Assembly (NCBI RefSeq): GCF_020523625.1
Contig: NZ_JAJAQH010000006.1
Coordinates: forward strand, 1,472,849-1,536,848
DNA from: Methylovorus menthalis
Lineage (GTDB): Bacteria; Pseudomonadota; Gammaproteobacteria; Burkholderiales; Methylophilaceae
Reading direction: 5' to 3'
Length of the DNA: 64,000 bases
Both the position numbers and the translations under genes were made by a program. The notes beneath the pieces are model-generated. The model was not told the DNA's origin and ran no database searches. It worked only from the letters and a program-made list of their open reading frames with translations. Position 1 is the first letter of the stretch. Each line of letters begins with the position of its first letter. Below, in pieces: positions 8,718 to 18,026 of this stretch.

Positions 8718-10498
8718 AACGTATCGCCCTGCTCGGCATGCCCAATACGGGCAAATCCACCTTTTTCAACCGCGTCAGCGGCGCCTCGGCGCGTGTCGGC
8801 AACTGGCCGGGCATCACGGTAGACCTGATGGCCGCCAAGCTGCTACTAGGCGGCCATATTGTCGAGATCATTGATCTTCCCGGCATTTATGACCTGCATG
8901 GGTTTTCGGACGATGAGTCTGTGGTCAGGCATTTTCTTGAAAACAATGACGTCGATCTTGCCGTGATCGTGCTCAATGGCTCGCAGATAGACCGCCAGCT
9001 TTCACTGGCCTTGCAGGTAAAAGCGCTGGGCCTGCCGTGCATTCTGCTGCTGAACATGAGCGATGAGGCAAAAAAATCCGGCATCACCTTCAACCTGCCG
9101 GGCATGCAGCAGCAATTGCAGATGCCGGTCATGCAGATCAGCGCCAAGCACGGCAACGGTTGTCCGGAGGCCTTGAAAGAAGCAGCCCGCCATCTGGCCG
9201 AGCAACATCCAAGCCCCGCCGAGATTCGCGAACAATTGAAAAACGACGACACCATCGAAAACCAGATGGAAGCCATCGTCAAAAGCACCGTGCATTACCC
9301 TGCCCAGCTGGATGACCTGGTCACCTCACGGATAGACCGTGTGCTGCTGCACCCATGGTTTGGCCTGCCTTTGTTTTTTGCCGCCATGTATCTCTTGTTC
9401 CAGCTGATCTTCACGCTGGGAACGCCCCTGCAGGAAGGCATCGCCTGGGCGCTGGATCTGTTCCGTGCCGATGTACTGGAACCATTACTGCAGCATGCAC
9501 CCAGCTGGTTCAGCGGCCTGATGCTGGATGGTATCTACAACGGCATAGGTACGGTCGCTGCCTTCATCCCCATTATCGTTCTGTTTTTCCTGGTGATGAC
9601 CATGGTGGAAGATAGCGGCTATCTTTCGCGCGCCGCCTTTCTGGTGGATGCGCTGATGGCCAAGATGGGCCTGGATGGCCGCGGCTTTGTGATGATGCTG
9701 ATGGGCTTCGGCTGTAATGTACCAGCCTTGATGGGCACCCGCGTCATGCGCTCACGCAATATGCGCCTGCTGACCATGCTGGTCATTCCGCTCTCGCTTT
9801 GTTCGGCACGCCTGCAGGTATTCCTGTTCATGACGGCCACGCTATTCACACCCAAGCAGGCACCGCTCGTGCTGTTTTCGCTCTACATGGTGAGCTTTGC
9901 CACCATCTTCCTCACCGCCATTATTTACAAGGGCCGCTATAGCAGCACGGAGCCCTTTATTCTGGAGCTGCCGCCTTACCGCTTTCCTACCCCGCGCCAG
10001 ATCTGGCTGCGCGGCTGGCAAGAGGTGCGCCACTTCCTCACCCGCGCCAGCAAGTTCATCATCATTGGTGTGCTGCTGGTCTGGGCACTGACCAATTTCC
10101 CCAGCGATGTTCCTGCCGCCAGCGCAGGCACCATTGCCGGCATGATAGGCACCTGGCTCGCGCCAGTGCTGAACCCGGTTGGCATTGATGGTCAACTGGC
10201 GATCGCGCTGATTTTCGGCTTTGTGGCGAAGGAGATCGTGGTAGGCGCGCTTGCCGTGATTTACGGCCTGCAAGGCGATGCCCTGATGCAAGTAATGGCC
10301 ACCAAGCTCGACTGGGTGCAAGGCATGAGCTTCATGCTGTTTACGCTGATCTACACCCCTTGCCTCTCCACCATTGCCACGCTCAAGAACGAGTCCAAAA
10401 GCATAGGCTTCATGATGCTCTCGCTGCTATGGTCGCTGGGCCTGGCGTGGGTAGTGAGCTTTGTGTTTTACCAGACGGCGCGCGCACTCGGATATTAG
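8714..10498 (+). CDS. feoB: Ferrous iron transport protein B (FeoB)
   Basis: A 594-residue inner-membrane ferrous iron transporter. The N-terminal G domain shows G1 GMPNTGKS (residues 8-15), G3 DLPG in IIDLPGIYDL and G4 in LNMSDE, followed by a helical GDI-like linker. The membrane part contains two Gate motifs, GFGCNVPALMGTR and LCSARLQVF, and later GFVAKEIVVGAL and YTPCLSTIA. It is shorter than the E. coli protein (about 770 residues), mainly through compact loops and C-terminus; such short forms occur in other bacteria. No feoC follows; a terminator lies 35 bases downstream. Confidence 0.95.
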   Translation: MKRIALLGMPNTGKSTFFNRVSGASARVGNWPGITVDLMAAKLLLGGHIVEIIDLPGIYDLHGFSDDESVVRHFLENNDVDLAVIVLNGSQIDRQLSLALQVKALGLPCILLLNMSDEAKKSGITFNLPGMQQQLQMPVMQISAKHGNGCPEALKEAARHLAEQHPSPAEIREQLKNDDTIENQMEAIVKSTVHYPAQLDDLVTSRIDRVLLHPWFGLPLFFAAMYLLFQLIFTLGTPLQEGIAWALDLFRADVLEPLLQHAPSWFSGLMLDGIYNGIGTVAAFIPIIVLFFLVMTMVEDSGYLSRAAFLVDALMAKMGLDGRGFVMMLMGFGCNVPALMGTRVMRSRNMRLLTMLVIPLSLCSARLQVFLFMTATLFTPKQAPLVLFSLYMVSFATIFLTAIIYKGRYSSTEPFILELPPYRFPTPRQIWLRGWQEVRHFLTRASKFIIIGVLLVWALTNFPSDVPAASAGTIAGMIGTWLAPVLNPVGIDGQLAIALIFGFVAKEIVVGALAVIYGLQGDALMQVMATKLDWVQGMSFMLFTLIYTPCLSTIATLKNESKSIGFMMLSLLWSLGLAWVVSFVFYQTARALGY

Positions 10499-10532
10499 CC
10501 GCTAGCAAACACCTTGTCTAAACCACAATGGC

Positions 10533-10566
10533 AAAAGGCCCGAGCCGCCATGGCGTCGGGCCTTTT
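10533..10566 (+). terminator. Terminator after feoB (bidirectional)
   Basis: AAAAGGCCCGA at 10533-10543 pairs perfectly with TCGGGCCTTTT at 10556-10566 around a 12-base loop, followed by GTTTTATT. The stem has A/T ends on both sides, so it can also stop the convergent DUF486 gene. Confidence 0.88.
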
Positions 10567-10631
10567 GTTTTATTGAACGGGTATTCCTGACGGGCGCAGG
10601 TCACTTACAGATCATTTAACTTACAGATCAC

Positions 10632-10973
10632 TTAACTGCGGAACATGAAATACACCGCTCCCAGCAGGCACAAGCCCGCCCACAGATAATCCAGCTTGAG
10701 TGGCTGATGCATGTAATACACGGCAAATGGCACAAACACCATCAGCGTGATGACTTCCTGCAATACCTTGAGCTGGCCCAGGGAAAGAACGGTAAAGCCT
10801 GCGCGATTGGCAGGCACTTGAAACATGTATTCAACAAACGCCACCAGCCAGCTGAGAAACGCAGCGACATACCAGGGTTTGTCGTTCAGACTTTTAAGGT
10901 GGGCATACCATGCAAACGTCATGAAGACGTTTGACATGGTCAGCAACAGCACTGTCTTGGCAATGACCGGCAT
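10632..10973 (-). CDS. DUF486 family (DMT-like) membrane protein
   Basis: A 113-residue protein with four membrane helices, beginning MPVIAKTVLLLTMSNVFMTFAWYAHLK and containing FVEYMFQVPANRAG and LQEVITLMVFVPFAVYYM, the conserved DUF486 segments. Members resemble half of a drug/metabolite transporter and are about the size of SMR proteins, but lack the SMR Glu14 and have no proven substrate. It ends near the convergent feoB terminator and starts 22-30 bases after the end of glnB on the same strand, so it may be read through from glnB. Confidence 0.88.
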   Translation of the reverse strand: MPVIAKTVLLLTMSNVFMTFAWYAHLKSLNDKPWYVAAFLSWLVAFVEYMFQVPANRAGFTVLSLGQLKVLQEVITLMVFVPFAVYYMHQPLKLDYLWAGLCLLGAVYFMFRS

Positions 10974-11004
10974 GGAGATGATCTAGCCCACCCGACAGGC
11001 CAGC

Positions 11005-11355
<351 letters not shown>

Positions 11356-11375
11356 CTAGCCTCTTTTTAGTTGAT

Positions 11376-12995
11376 TCAGTTTTTACTCACGAATCTGGAA
11401 ACAACAGGATAACGCCGGTCCAGACCGAACCCGCGCTCTGTCACTCTAACGCCTAGCGGCGACTGCTGCCGCTTGTATTCATTGCGATCAATCAGGCTGA
11501 GTACACGCGCCACATCCTGCTCGCGATAACCCATGGCGACAATTTCCTGACGGCTGGAGTCACGCTCGACGTAAGCCTCCATGATGGCATCCAGCACATC
11601 GTATGGCGGCAAGCTATCCTGATCAGTCTGGCCATGCCGCAACTCGGCCGATGGTGGCCGGATGATGATGCGCTCAGGGATCACCGGCGATAGCGTATTG
11701 CGATAGCGTGCCAGCCGATACACCAGCGTCTTGGAAATATCCTTCAACACGGCAAAGCCGCCCGCCATGTCGCCATACAAGGTTGAATAGCCTACGGCCA
11801 TCTCGCTCTTGTTGCCTGTGGTCAGCACTATGCTACCAAACTTGTTGGATAATGCCATTAAAAGCGTACCGCGTATGCGGGCTTGCAGATTCTCTTCCGT
11901 CGTATCAAAGCTGGTACCAGCAAACGGCTCAGCCAGCGTCTCACAGAACTGGTCAAACAGCGGCTTGATCGGTAACTCGGTATATTTGACACCCAGTTGA
12001 CGTGCCATTTTGCGCGCATCGTCCACACTCATATCCGCCGTAAACTCCGACGCCATCATGACGGCATGCACCTTGTCTGCCCCCAGGGCATCCACGGCAA
12101 TCGCCAACGTCAGCGCAGAATCGATCCCGCCGGACAAGCCCAGCACCGCGCCGGGGAAACCATTCTTTTGCACATAATCACGTAGGCAGAGGGTGAGCGC
12201 CTGATAGGCAGACTCCTCGCGCGTGAGGCCAGGGGATATTTCCGCAGGCAGAGGATTGGCACGGTTTTTGGTACTCAAATCAATACTTACCAGTGCCAGC
12301 TGCTCGGTAAAGGCTGCCAATTGCTGCACAGGCGCACCGCAGCGATCAATCACCACCGAGTTGCCATCAAATACCAGTTCATCCTGCCCGCCCACCATAT
12401 TGGTATAAATCAGCGGCAAGCCGGTTTCTTCTACCCGTTTGCCCAATACCTTGTAGCGTTGCTGCTGTTTTTCCAGATGGAAAGGCGAGGCATTCAGCAC
12501 CAGCAACAGTTCGGCACCCGCCTGCTTGCTGGCTTTGGCCGGACCGGGCTCCCAGACGTCCGCACAGATCAGCACACCACAGCGTACGCCCCGATGTTCA
12601 AACACCTCGGCTTTATGGCCCGGCGAAAAATAGCGCACCTCATCAAACACACTGTGATTGGGCAAGGCATGCTTGTGATAGGTCGCTACAATGTGTCCGC
12701 CCTGCAATACCGAAGCGGCGTTGTAACAGCGACCATGCTGGCGATGGGGGTGCCCGACCACCACGGTGATATCCGGCAGCGCCTTTGCCAAAGCCTGCAA
12801 TTCACGCTGGCAATGGCGGGTAAAGTCTTCGCGCAACAACAGATCTTGCGGCGAATAACCGCTCAAGGCCAGCTCTGGCGTTAACATCAAGCTGGCTCCG
12901 GCCGCCTTGGCCTCATGCGCATAACTCAATATTTTGGCAGCATTTCCGGCGAGATCGCCCACCACACAATTGATCTGGGCAATGGCGATCTGCAT
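11376..12995 (-). CDS. nadE: Glutamine-dependent NAD(+) synthetase
   Basis: A 539-residue two-domain enzyme for the last step of NAD synthesis (NaAD to NAD). The N-terminal nitrilase-type glutaminase domain carries the Glu-Lys-Cys triad in TPELALSGY, YHKHALPN and GVLICADVWEP. The C-terminal ATP pyrophosphatase domain has GLSGGIDSALTLAI and TTGNKSEMAVGYSTLYGD. The open frame extends to 13070, but those 25 extra residues overlap the 3' end of the ankyrin gene; MQIAIAQINCVVGDL is the family start, so I use the ATG at 12995. No clear Shine-Dalgarno is visible there, which leaves some doubt on the exact start. Confidence 0.95.
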   Translation of the reverse strand: MQIAIAQINCVVGDLAGNAAKILSYAHEAKAAGASLMLTPELALSGYSPQDLLLREDFTRHCQRELQALAKALPDITVVVGHPHRQHGRCYNAASVLQGGHIVATYHKHALPNHSVFDEVRYFSPGHKAEVFEHRGVRCGVLICADVWEPGPAKASKQAGAELLLVLNASPFHLEKQQQRYKVLGKRVEETGLPLIYTNMVGGQDELVFDGNSVVIDRCGAPVQQLAAFTEQLALVSIDLSTKNRANPLPAEISPGLTREESAYQALTLCLRDYVQKNGFPGAVLGLSGGIDSALTLAIAVDALGADKVHAVMMASEFTADMSVDDARKMARQLGVKYTELPIKPLFDQFCETLAEPFAGTSFDTTEENLQARIRGTLLMALSNKFGSIVLTTGNKSEMAVGYSTLYGDMAGGFAVLKDISKTLVYRLARYRNTLSPVIPERIIIRPPSAELRHGQTDQDSLPPYDVLDAIMEAYVERDSSRQEIVAMGYREQDVARVLSLIDRNEYKRQQSPLGVRVTERGFGLDRRYPVVSRFVSKN

Positions 12996-13005
12996 CAGCG
13001 ATTTA

Positions 13006-13983
13006 CTAATAGCTTCCACCTGCATCTTTGATGAGTTGTACGATTTCTGCCTTACCGCCCTTGAGGGCATAAACCAGGGCTGTCAGTCCGTATTGATCCT
13101 TGGTTTTCACATTGGCGCCACGTTCGAGCATCAGCTTGACCATGGAAACCGAGCCGTTGTCCACCGCCAGTTGCAACAAGGGCGTGCCCTCAGAATCACG
13201 ATGGTTGACGTCAGCGCCGTTGTCCAGCAGCACCGTAGCAGCATCAACGTTGGATTTCTTGACCGCCCAGGTGAGCGCTGTCCATTTAGAACTATCTTGC
13301 TCATTGACCTTGGCACCACGCTCCAGCAGCAGCTTCACTGCCTCGGCATTGCCTTCGCGAGCCGCCCACATCAAGGCAGTGGCACCGAAACGATCCCGGG
13401 CACGCAGGTCTGCACCGTTATCAATCAAGGTAGTGATGGTGGGCAAGTCGCCATTTTTTGCGGCATACATCAGCACGCTTTTGCCATCGTCACTCTTGGC
13501 GCTGGCGTCTACGCCGTTTTTCACCAGCAGGTCCACCATCTCGCTATAGCCAGAGGTAGCAGCCATGCCGAGCGCACTCCAGCCCGATTCATCGCGAATC
13601 TTGGGGTCGGCACCATGCTCGAGCAGCACTTTTGCGGTCGCTACAAAGTTCTTTTTGGCGGCCATCATCAGTGCCGTCCAGCCGCCGTTATCTTTGGCAT
13701 TAACGTTGGCGCCCTTTTGCAACAGCAGCTTGACGACCTCGGCCTTGTCCTTACGCGCGGCATACATTAGTGCGGTAACCCCATCGGCATCCTTGGTGTT
13801 GGGGCTGGCACCGCTATCCAGAATGGCCTTGACCGTGGCGATATCGCCTTTGGAAGACACCGTCAGCAGATACGGAATCTGTTCCGCTGCCTGCGCGGTT
13901 GGCAAGGCCATTGGCAGCACCAGCGCTGGCGCAATCAGGGCCAGCAGAAGTTTTCGTGCAAACTTTTCAGGATAGCGCCGCAT
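13006..13983 (-). CDS. Secreted ankyrin-repeat protein
   Basis: A 325-residue exported protein: the N-terminus MRRYPEKFARKLLLALIAPALVLP ends in a signal-peptidase site after AQAA near residue 33. The rest is about eight ankyrin repeats of 33 residues in the ADVNARDxxGxTALMxAAxxG pattern. Periplasmic ankyrin proteins usually act as protein-binding scaffolds; no enzymatic domain is present and the partner is unknown. It lies between sucD and nadE on the same strand, 11 bases before the nadE start. A second, smaller ankyrin protein of similar design is encoded at 21.7-22.2 kb. Confidence 0.9.
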   Translation of the reverse strand: MRRYPEKFARKLLLALIAPALVLPMALPTAQAAEQIPYLLTVSSKGDIATVKAILDSGASPNTKDADGVTALMYAARKDKAEVVKLLLQKGANVNAKDNGGWTALMMAAKKNFVATAKVLLEHGADPKIRDESGWSALGMAATSGYSEMVDLLVKNGVDASAKSDDGKSVLMYAAKNGDLPTITTLIDNGADLRARDRFGATALMWAAREGNAEAVKLLLERGAKVNEQDSSKWTALTWAVKKSNVDAATVLLDNGADVNHRDSEGTPLLQLAVDNGSVSMVKLMLERGANVKTKDQYGLTALVYALKGGKAEIVQLIKDAGGSY

Positions 13984-13998
13984 GTAATTCCTTTGTCA

Positions 13999-14886
13999 TC
14001 AATTCGCTGAGGTCGCGGCCTTGATGGCCGCTTGTACTGCTTCGCCGAGTCCGGCCGGGGAGCTGGCGACGATAACGCCTGCCTGCTCCAGCGCGCGTAT
14101 CTTGTCTTCTGCCTTGCCGCTGCCACCGGAGATAATCGCCCCGGCGTGGCCCATGCGCTTGCCCTTGGGTGCCGTCTGGCCAGCGATATAGCCCGCCACC
14201 GGCTTGGTCACATGCTGTTTGATGTACTCGGCAGCGGCTTCTTCATCGGCCCCGCCAATTTCGCCCACCATGATGATGGCTTCAGTCTCGGGGTCTTGCT
14301 CAAACAATGCCAGGCAATCAATAAAATTCATGCCGCGTATCGGGTCGCCGCCTATGCCGACACAGGTCGATTGACCAAGACCAAGTGCGGTGGTCTGGTG
14401 TACAGCTTCATACGTGAGGGTGCCGGAGCGGGAAACAATGCCCACCTTGCCACGCAAGTGGATGCTGCCCGGCATAATGCCGATCTTGCACGCATCCGGC
14501 GTGATCACACCCGGACAGTTGGGGCCGATCAGGCGCGTGCCATTTGCCTTGAGCGCGGCCTTCACATTCAGCATGTCCAGCACGGGAATGCCCTCGGTAA
14601 TGCAAATGATGAGCGGCACGCCTGCATCACATGCTTCGAGGATGGAATCGGCGGCGAATGGCGGCGGCACGTAGATGACCGAGGCATTGGCGCCGGTTTC
14701 ACGCACGGCATCGCGCATGGTATTGAATACCGGTAAATCCAGATGCTGCTGGCCACCCTTGCCGGGCGTCACGCCGCCTACCATTCGGGTGCCATACGCC
14801 AGCGCCTGCTCGGAATGAAAAGTACCCTGCTTGCCGGTAAACCCCTGGCACAGGACCTTGGTATGTTGATCAACCAGAATTGCCAT
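13999..14886 (-). CDS. sucD: Succinate--CoA ligase [ADP-forming] subunit alpha
   Basis: A 295-residue alpha subunit. It opens with [29 protein letters not shown] (CoA-binding Rossmann domain), contains [19 protein letters not shown] and [15 protein letters not shown], and has the phosphohistidine loop in [20 protein letters not shown] near residue 245. With SucC it interconverts succinyl-CoA and succinate with substrate-level phosphorylation. The start lies two bases after the sucC stop, the normal sucCD arrangement. Methylotrophs of this family often run an incomplete TCA cycle; the presence of sucCD alone does not show that the cycle is complete. Confidence 0.97.
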   Translation of the reverse strand: MAILVDQHTKVLCQGFTGKQGTFHSEQALAYGTRMVGGVTPGKGGQQHLDLPVFNTMRDAVRETGANASVIYVPPPFAADSILEACDAGVPLIICITEGIPVLDMLNVKAALKANGTRLIGPNCPGVITPDACKIGIMPGSIHLRGKVGIVSRSGTLTYEAVHQTTALGLGQSTCVGIGGDPIRGMNFIDCLALFEQDPETEAIIMVGEIGGADEEAAAEYIKQHVTKPVAGYIAGQTAPKGKRMGHAGAIISGGSGKAEDKIRALEQAGVIVASSPAGLGEAVQAAIKAATSAN

Positions 14887-14888
14887 GA

Positions 14889-16067
14889 TTACGCTTTCAC
14901 TGCTGCATGATTGACGGCACGCACCGCCTGTTGGGCGGCATCGGTGAGACCGGCTGCCGAGATAATCGAGAGACCGCTTTCGCTCAGCATCTTTCTGCCA
15001 AGCTCAACGTTTGTACCTTCAAGACGGACGACAACGGGAATCTGGATGCCAACTTCTTTCACGGCGGTGATGATGCCCTCGGCAATAATGTCGCAGCGCA
15101 TGATGCCGCCGAAGATATTCACCAGGATAGCCTTGACGTTACTATCAGCCAGAATGATTTTGAACGCGCGCGCCACGGTGGCAGCCGTCGCTCCACCGCC
15201 CACATCCAGAAAGTTGGCCGGCGCGCCACCATGCAGCTTGATCAGGTCCATGGTCGCCATTGCAAGCCCAGCGCCGTTGACCATACAACCAATGTTGCCG
15301 TTGAGTGCAATGTAATTTAGGCCGGCGTTGTGTGCTTCGGCTTCCTTGGCATCGTCCTGGCTCCAGTCGCGCTGCTCGGCCAGGGCTTTCTGACGGTAAA
15401 GCGCGTTATCGTCGACGCTCATCTTGCAATCCAGTGCCACCAGCGCACCTTCGGCAGTCACCACCAGCGGGTTGATCTCCAGCAGGGCCAAGTCGTTTTC
15501 CTTGAAGAGCTTGTACAATCCCTTGGCAAGACGCACAAAGGCGGCAATCTGCTCACCGGCCAGACCCAGGCCAAACGCCAGGTTGCGCGCCTGAAAATCG
15601 ACCAGACCATTCAAGGGGTCGCACACTTCCTGCAGAATTTTTTCAGGCTGGGTAGCGGCGATTTCTTCAATATCCATGCCGCCCGCAGCAGAGGCTACCA
15701 TCACCACACGCTCCAGGCTGCGATCCACCAGCAGGGAGAGATACAGCTCACGCGCAATCGGCAAGGTCTGCTCCACCAGCACTTGCAATACAGGCTGACC
15801 ATCCGGCGCGTTCTGATACGTGACCAGCGGCTTGCCGAGTAAGCTGGCGGCCACCGCTTCAACATCCTCATACGACTTCACCACCTTGACGCCACCCGCT
15901 TTGCCTCGGCCACCCGCGTGAATCTGCGCCTTTACCACCCAGGCATCACCACCAATGCTCTTGGCGGCCTCAACGGCGGATTGGGGATTCTCTGCGACCT
16001 GACTCTGGGGAATGGGCAAACCGTAGCGCTGCAATAGGCTTTTGGCCTGATACTCATGCAAATTCAT
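14889..16067 (-). CDS. sucC: Succinate--CoA ligase [ADP-forming] subunit beta
   Basis: A 392-residue beta subunit with an N-terminal ATP-grasp domain ([36 protein letters not shown]) and a C-terminal CoA-ligase domain ([35 protein letters not shown]). It supplies nucleotide-binding and succinate-binding elements for the alpha-beta dimer. First gene of sucCD, divergent from serB across a 141-base intergenic space. Length and motifs are standard for the ADP-forming type. Confidence 0.97.
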   Translation of the reverse strand: MNLHEYQAKSLLQRYGLPIPQSQVAENPQSAVEAAKSIGGDAWVVKAQIHAGGRGKAGGVKVVKSYEDVEAVAASLLGKPLVTYQNAPDGQPVLQVLVEQTLPIARELYLSLLVDRSLERVVMVASAAGGMDIEEIAATQPEKILQEVCDPLNGLVDFQARNLAFGLGLAGEQIAAFVRLAKGLYKLFKENDLALLEINPLVVTAEGALVALDCKMSVDDNALYRQKALAEQRDWSQDDAKEAEAHNAGLNYIALNGNIGCMVNGAGLAMATMDLIKLHGGAPANFLDVGGGATAATVARAFKIILADSNVKAILVNIFGGIMRCDIIAEGIITAVKEVGIQIPVVVRLEGTNVELGRKMLSESGLSIISAAGLTDAAQQAVRAVNHAAVKA

Positions 16068-16170
16068 AGAAGGGGCTTAGTGTGGATGCAATACCGCATT
16101 TTCGCGCAATTCGGCCTATTGCGCCAGTGCAGATAACGCCCGGGAAGCCGCATGCAGAGCCCGCGCAATG

Positions 16171-16176
16171 TATAAT
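16171..16176 (+). promoter_or_regulatory. Candidate -10 box for serB
   Basis: A perfect TATAAT stands 32 bases before the serB ATG in the sucC/serB divergent space. No good -35 hexamer lies at the right distance, so this is only a candidate. Confidence 0.4.
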
Positions 16177-16208
16177 GCCAGCCTTACTCACTTAAGCTTA
16201 TCACCGCC

Positions 16209-17051
16209 ATGCGTCTCGTTGTTCAAGGCTCCGCCATCAGCTTCTCGCACCTAGCGCACCTGCACCAGCTCAGCAGTGCCCAGCAGGGGCTGCAATTCAC
16301 GCAACTGGCCGAACACGCCTACAGCCTGCCGCGGCAAACCGAAGCCCTGCAAGTGGTCGTCGATTTTTGCCGCGAACAGCAGATAGACTGCGCCTACGTC
16401 GATGACAAACACACGCTCAAACGCTTTGCCCTCGCGGTGATGGACATGGACTCCACGCTCATCAGCATTGAGTGCATAGACGAAATAGCCGATATGTACG
16501 GCCTGAAACCGCAAGTCGCCGCCATTACCGAAAGTGCCATGCGCGGTGAAATCGAATTCGCCGAAAGCCTGCGCCGCCGGGTGGCTCTGCTGGAAGGTCT
16601 GGAAGACTCTGCCCTGCAACGCGTCATCGACGAGCGACTGCAACTCAACCCCGGCGCCCAGACCTGGATAGACGCCTGCCGCGAAAACGGCATCCACACC
16701 CTGCTGGTCTCCGGCGGCTTTGACTTTTTCGCCGACAAGGTAAAAGCCATACTGGGTCTGGATTACGCCCAGGCCAATTCGCTTGAGATCATCAATGGCA
16801 AACTGACCGGCAAGGTATTAGGCAGCATCGTAGACGCCCAGGCCAAGGCCGATTTCCTCATCGCCACCCGCAACAAACTCGGGCTGAACGCTGACCAGGT
16901 AGTAGCGATAGGCGACGGTGCCAATGACCTCACCATGATGTCGGTTGCCGCCGCGGGCGTCGCCTACCACGCCAAACCCGTCGTGCAGCAGCAAGCTAGC
17001 TATGCGCTGAATCATGTGGGGCTGGAGGGCTTGGTAGCATTGTTTGCCTGA
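16209..17051 (+). CDS. serB: Phosphoserine phosphatase
   Basis: A 280-residue HAD-superfamily phosphatase that makes L-serine from O-phosphoserine. HAD motif I is DMDSTLISIECIDEIAD (nucleophile Asp near residue 79 and the general-acid Asp two residues on), motif II is LLVSGGFDFF and motifs III/IV are GDGANDLTMM. The N-terminal 75 residues form a small ACT-like regulatory portion typical of gamma/beta-proteobacterial SerB. In a serine-cycle or RuMP methylotroph this remains ordinary serine biosynthesis. A strong terminator follows. Confidence 0.96.
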   Translation: MRLVVQGSAISFSHLAHLHQLSSAQQGLQFTQLAEHAYSLPRQTEALQVVVDFCREQQIDCAYVDDKHTLKRFALAVMDMDSTLISIECIDEIADMYGLKPQVAAITESAMRGEIEFAESLRRRVALLEGLEDSALQRVIDERLQLNPGAQTWIDACRENGIHTLLVSGGFDFFADKVKAILGLDYAQANSLEIINGKLTGKVLGSIVDAQAKADFLIATRNKLGLNADQVVAIGDGANDLTMMSVAAAGVAYHAKPVVQQQASYALNHVGLEGLVALFA

Positions 17052-17073
17052 AGTAAGAACGCTCTTGCTCCAT

Positions 17074-17104
17074 AAAAAAAGCGCCTCATCGAGGCGCTTT
17101 TTTT
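17074..17104. terminator. Bidirectional terminator between serB and the SMP-30-like gene
   Basis: GCGCCTC-ATC-GAGGCGC is a 7-bp perfect hairpin at 17081-17097, extended on both sides by A7 and T7, placed between two convergent genes. Confidence 0.94.
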
Positions 17105-17132
17105 ACAACTTGATTTCAAGCTACATGACTGA

Positions 17133-18005
17133 TCAATGCTTCTTTGGATGCAAAGGCAACCACACTACTTCGCCTGCTTTCATATCAGGCACGATGAGGT
17201 ATTTTTCATCCTTGCTAAGGGCAATATCAGCAGCTGCCTTGAAACCGTCTTTCAGTAGTTTCACTTCGTCGTCGTGGCCCAGCTCAAATACCTTGCCGTT
17301 TTTCCAGTCGCTGACGTAGATAACGCCTGAGCTGGCGTGCACCAGGCCATCACCACCGCCGAACCCTTCCGCGAGCTTGGTGAGTTTTTTGGATTTCATG
17401 TTGTAGCTGTAGAGGATGCCGGAGGCAAAGTCGACTTCCAGCAGTACATCGCCGGTGTCATCCACGACCAGGCCATTCGGGCTCAGCACCTTGGGGTCCT
17501 GCTTGCCGTCGATCACCAAGCTTACCTTGCCTGCCTTGTCCAAACGGTAAATGGCGCCACCGCTGCCGGTATTGATGTCGCCGCTGTCACTGACATAGAG
17601 ATTGCCCTTGGGATCAGGCTCGATGTCGTTGAGGAATTGCGGGGTGACGGGGAAAGCGGTGGCCGCGGCAAACACTTCCCACTTGCCGTCGGGTTTGACT
17701 TTCAGCACCCGGGCCTTGTCGGTAACATAAATATCCTGCCCGATGATGGCCAGACCTTTGGGGTCGTCCATGCCGGTCGCGAATACGCTGACTTTGCCAT
17801 CGGGTGAGATCACGCTGATCTGGCCGTCGCCATCTTTGCCGAATTCGCCAATTTCAGAGACAAATACGCGGCCATCCTTGGTTTGCAGCACGGATTCCGG
17901 CGTTTTGAAGCCACCGATTTTCTTGCCTTCGTGGGCATGCGCGAGGGGCGCGAACAGCACGGACAACGCGAGTACAAGCGGGGTGAGACGTAGAATGCGG
18001 GTCAT
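17133..18005 (-). CDS. Periplasmic SMP-30/NHL-repeat beta-propeller protein
   Basis: A 290-residue exported protein: signal peptide MTRILRLTPLVLALSVLFAPLAHA, then a beta-propeller of SMP-30/gluconolactonase/NHL type with repeated blade signatures such as DGRVFVSEIGEFGKDGDG, DPKGNLYVSDSG, PNGLVVDDTG and SSGVIYVSDWKNGKVFEL. A strong AGGAG site lies before the ATG at 18005. Members bind calcium and hydrolyse lactones or serve as scaffolds; the substrate here cannot be told. It is the last gene of a minus-strand island of exported redox proteins (cytochrome c, FccB, sorbosone-dehydrogenase-like), so a role in handling an oxidation product is plausible but unproven. Confidence 0.82.
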   Translation of the reverse strand: MTRILRLTPLVLALSVLFAPLAHAHEGKKIGGFKTPESVLQTKDGRVFVSEIGEFGKDGDGQISVISPDGKVSVFATGMDDPKGLAIIGQDIYVTDKARVLKVKPDGKWEVFAAATAFPVTPQFLNDIEPDPKGNLYVSDSGDINTGSGGAIYRLDKAGKVSLVIDGKQDPKVLSPNGLVVDDTGDVLLEVDFASGILYSYNMKSKKLTKLAEGFGGGDGLVHASSGVIYVSDWKNGKVFELGHDDEVKLLKDGFKAAADIALSKDEKYLIVPDMKAGEVVWLPLHPKKH

Positions 18006-18026
18006 GGCGTATATCTCCTGGGTTGG

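Noticed and set aside
10602-10635. Short direct repeat with ACTTACAGATCA
   Set aside because: Two copies of about 12 bases occur near the end of the DUF486 gene, but no mobile element or site feature is associated.
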